From positions 1-64,000 of the forward strand of contig JAJTEN010000013.1 in the NCBI GenBank assembly GCA_021298155.1: a stretch of 64,000 bases of DNA. The letters are read 5' to 3'. Position 1 is the stretch's first letter, and each line of letters starts with the position of its first letter. The position numbers were made by a program, and so were the translations under genes. The DNA comes from Sphingobacteriales bacterium. GTDB taxonomy: Bacteria; Bacteroidota; Bacteroidia; UKL13-3. Under the pieces are notes generated by a model. That model saw nothing but the letters and a program-made list of their open reading frames with translations. It was not told the origin of the DNA and ran no database searches. Positions 63,102-64,000 of this stretch are shown here, piece by piece.

Positions 63102-64000
63102 TTAATCACCATCTCCGCTGCTATAAGTAACGGCAATTCCAATTAAACTCGACAAATCACTTTTATAAAAACGCGTAAGTTTTAGCAATTCTGTATGCAC
63201 CTCATCAACCCTATTAAAATCATTGCTAATGGCAGTAGATAAGCTACTTGCAGGCAGAGAATCTAATTTATTTTGGGTAGCTTTTACTTGGGCCAAGGTT
63301 AAATCTATTAAAGCTTTGCCACCTTCTACTTTGTCTAAATAGGCTTTAAATCCAACCCCACTTTTGCCATTTAAATTTGTACCTTCCCAAATTAGCTGCA
63401 CACAGCGCCAATGTTCGCGGGCCAATTGGGTGCTATAACCGCTGTAATAGGCTTCCACGCTTTTGGGCAAAACAGTGGTTTGTCCGGGTCTTTTACCCAA
63501 AGGAATGCCAAACTTAAAGTTCTTTAATCCCTCATAATATTTTAAAAACTCGTTGTATAGCAAAGACGTGCTGCTACCAATATCGGTTCCCACACTACTT
63601 ACAAAAGAGGCTTGGTAAGTTTTCCATTCGGTTTGAACCAACTTTAGGTTCAGTCCGATATGGTTGGCACAGGCCAATAAATAAAGAAACCTAGGTGCTT
63701 GGTTGGCATATTTTGCGAGGATTTCATTGGCAGATTCATTCTCGCCAAAGAGCAAATATTCTACAGCAAAAATTCCACGAGAATCGCGGTCGAAATTGGC
63801 AAAACTGGTATCGTTTGCCATAATAAAAGACTCTATTTTGGTGCTAGAAACTGGGAAGCTACCCACTTCTTCGGCTAAGGTTTTTTTGATCCCTTTTTCG
63901 GCAGCTGGACCAAAATTGAAGGCAGCAGCGTATTGCCAAGAGCGCGCAAACTGCTTCCAATTTTGTTGGGCTACTTGCAAATGCAGAACAGTTGGTTCAG
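63102..64000 (-). CDS. Imelysin family protein, N-terminal part missing
   Basis: At least 299 codons lie in the window; the frame is open through 64000, so the signal sequence and start are outside. Imelysin (peptidase M75-like) proteins are exported helical-bundle lipoproteins linked to iron uptake; most lack demonstrated peptidase activity. Recognisable parts are WKQFARSWQYAAAFNFGPA, RGIFAVEYLLFG (the usual GI.AIEYLLF) and the repeat GFKAYLDKVEGGKALIDL. The downstream HTTM and TonB-receptor genes follow closely (6-base gap and 11-base overlap). A TTG at 63980 is an internal codon, not the start. Confidence 0.88.
   Translation of the reverse strand, partial: EPTVLHLQVAQQNWKQFARSWQYAAAFNFGPAAEKGIKKTLAEEVGSFPVSSTKIESFIMANDTSFANFDRDSRGIFAVEYLLFGENESANEILAKYANQAPRFLYLLACANHIGLNLKLVQTEWKTYQASFVSSVGTDIGSSTSLLYNEFLKYYEGLKNFKFGIPLGKRPGQTTVLPKSVEAYYSGYSTQLAREHWRCVQLIWEGTNLNGKSGVGFKAYLDKVEGGKALIDLTLAQVKATQNKLDSLPASSLSTAISNDFNRVDEVHTELLKLTRFYKSDLSSLIGIAVTYSSGDGD

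Noticed and set aside
1-64000. CRISPR arrays, insertion sequences, prophage, restriction or defence islands, rRNA and tRNA genes
   Set aside because: I scanned for regular spaced repeats, transposase or integrase products, toxin or nuclease motifs and RNA landmarks and found none; gene content is core-like throughout.

Overview
The window looks like a chromosomal segment of a free-living or environmental member of the Bacteroidota (Bacteroidetes), probably of the Chitinophagales/Sphingobacteriales type. The evidence is an AT-rich genome, the gliding lipoprotein GldH next to ricT and a delta-prime subunit, a short primary sigma factor without region 1.1, families largely restricted to this phylum (DUF2480, IPExxxVDY, DUF4175, DUF4199, imelysin-HTTM-TonB receptor), near absence of Shine-Dalgarno sequences, and promoters of the TTTG / TAnnTTTG type. 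No rRNA, tRNA, CRISPR array, insertion sequence or prophage was seen. Most of the window is ordinary core genome packed into short operons.

Layout. 1-4.8 kb (minus): a tight operon encoding five exported proteins: a DUF4384-type protein, a secreted caspase-like peptidase flanked by two EF-hand-like loops, an outer-membrane barrel protein, a Kelch-type lipoprotein and the start of a large surface protein. 4.9-14.7 kb: tex, a Tat-exported pirin, a small lipoprotein, lptB, a PurF-like amidotransferase, an MscS channel, a Glu/Leu/Phe/Val dehydrogenase and anmK. 14.8-22.7 kb: a Tat-exported class V aminotransferase, a degenerate TrpF-fold protein, DUF2480, a lipoprotein, pyk and an IPExxxVDY protein, then acpP-fabF-rnc-truA on the other strand. 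22.7-38.6 kb: a DUF4175 coiled-coil membrane protein, nucleoside salvage (cdd-ade) divergent from guaB, a methyltransferase, kup, recQ, manC, an S66 carboxypeptidase and a fused SpmA/SpmB-type transporter.

38.7-44 kb (minus): two large exported repeat proteins, one with YwqK/MORN-like repeats and one joining DUF4163/DUF3298-like and YD-like parts. 44-50 kb: rpoD, feoAB behind a candidate Fur box, and yifB, whose 3' end appears to be fused to the remnant of a convergent zinc-ribbon gene. 49.7-56.7 kb: holB-ricT-gldH, an FMN reductase, meaB-rpiB, a lipocalin-like lipoprotein, tatC and DUF4199. 56.7-59.3 kb: an arsR-acr3-porin arsenic operon. 59.3-64 kb: an iron-acquisition-type operon of imelysin, HTTM protein and TonB-dependent receptor.

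The genes suggest two linked themes: export to the cell surface (Tat, lipoproteins, GldH, the caspase operon, the MORN operon) and metal handling (FeoAB, imelysin/HTTM/TonB receptor, arsenite efflux). The observations most worth following are the secreted caspase operon, the shared truncation point of yifB and the zinc-ribbon remnant, a 9-bp perfect inverted repeat abutting the guaB start codon, and a heptamer, GGTTCAG, that recurs at least 28 times.
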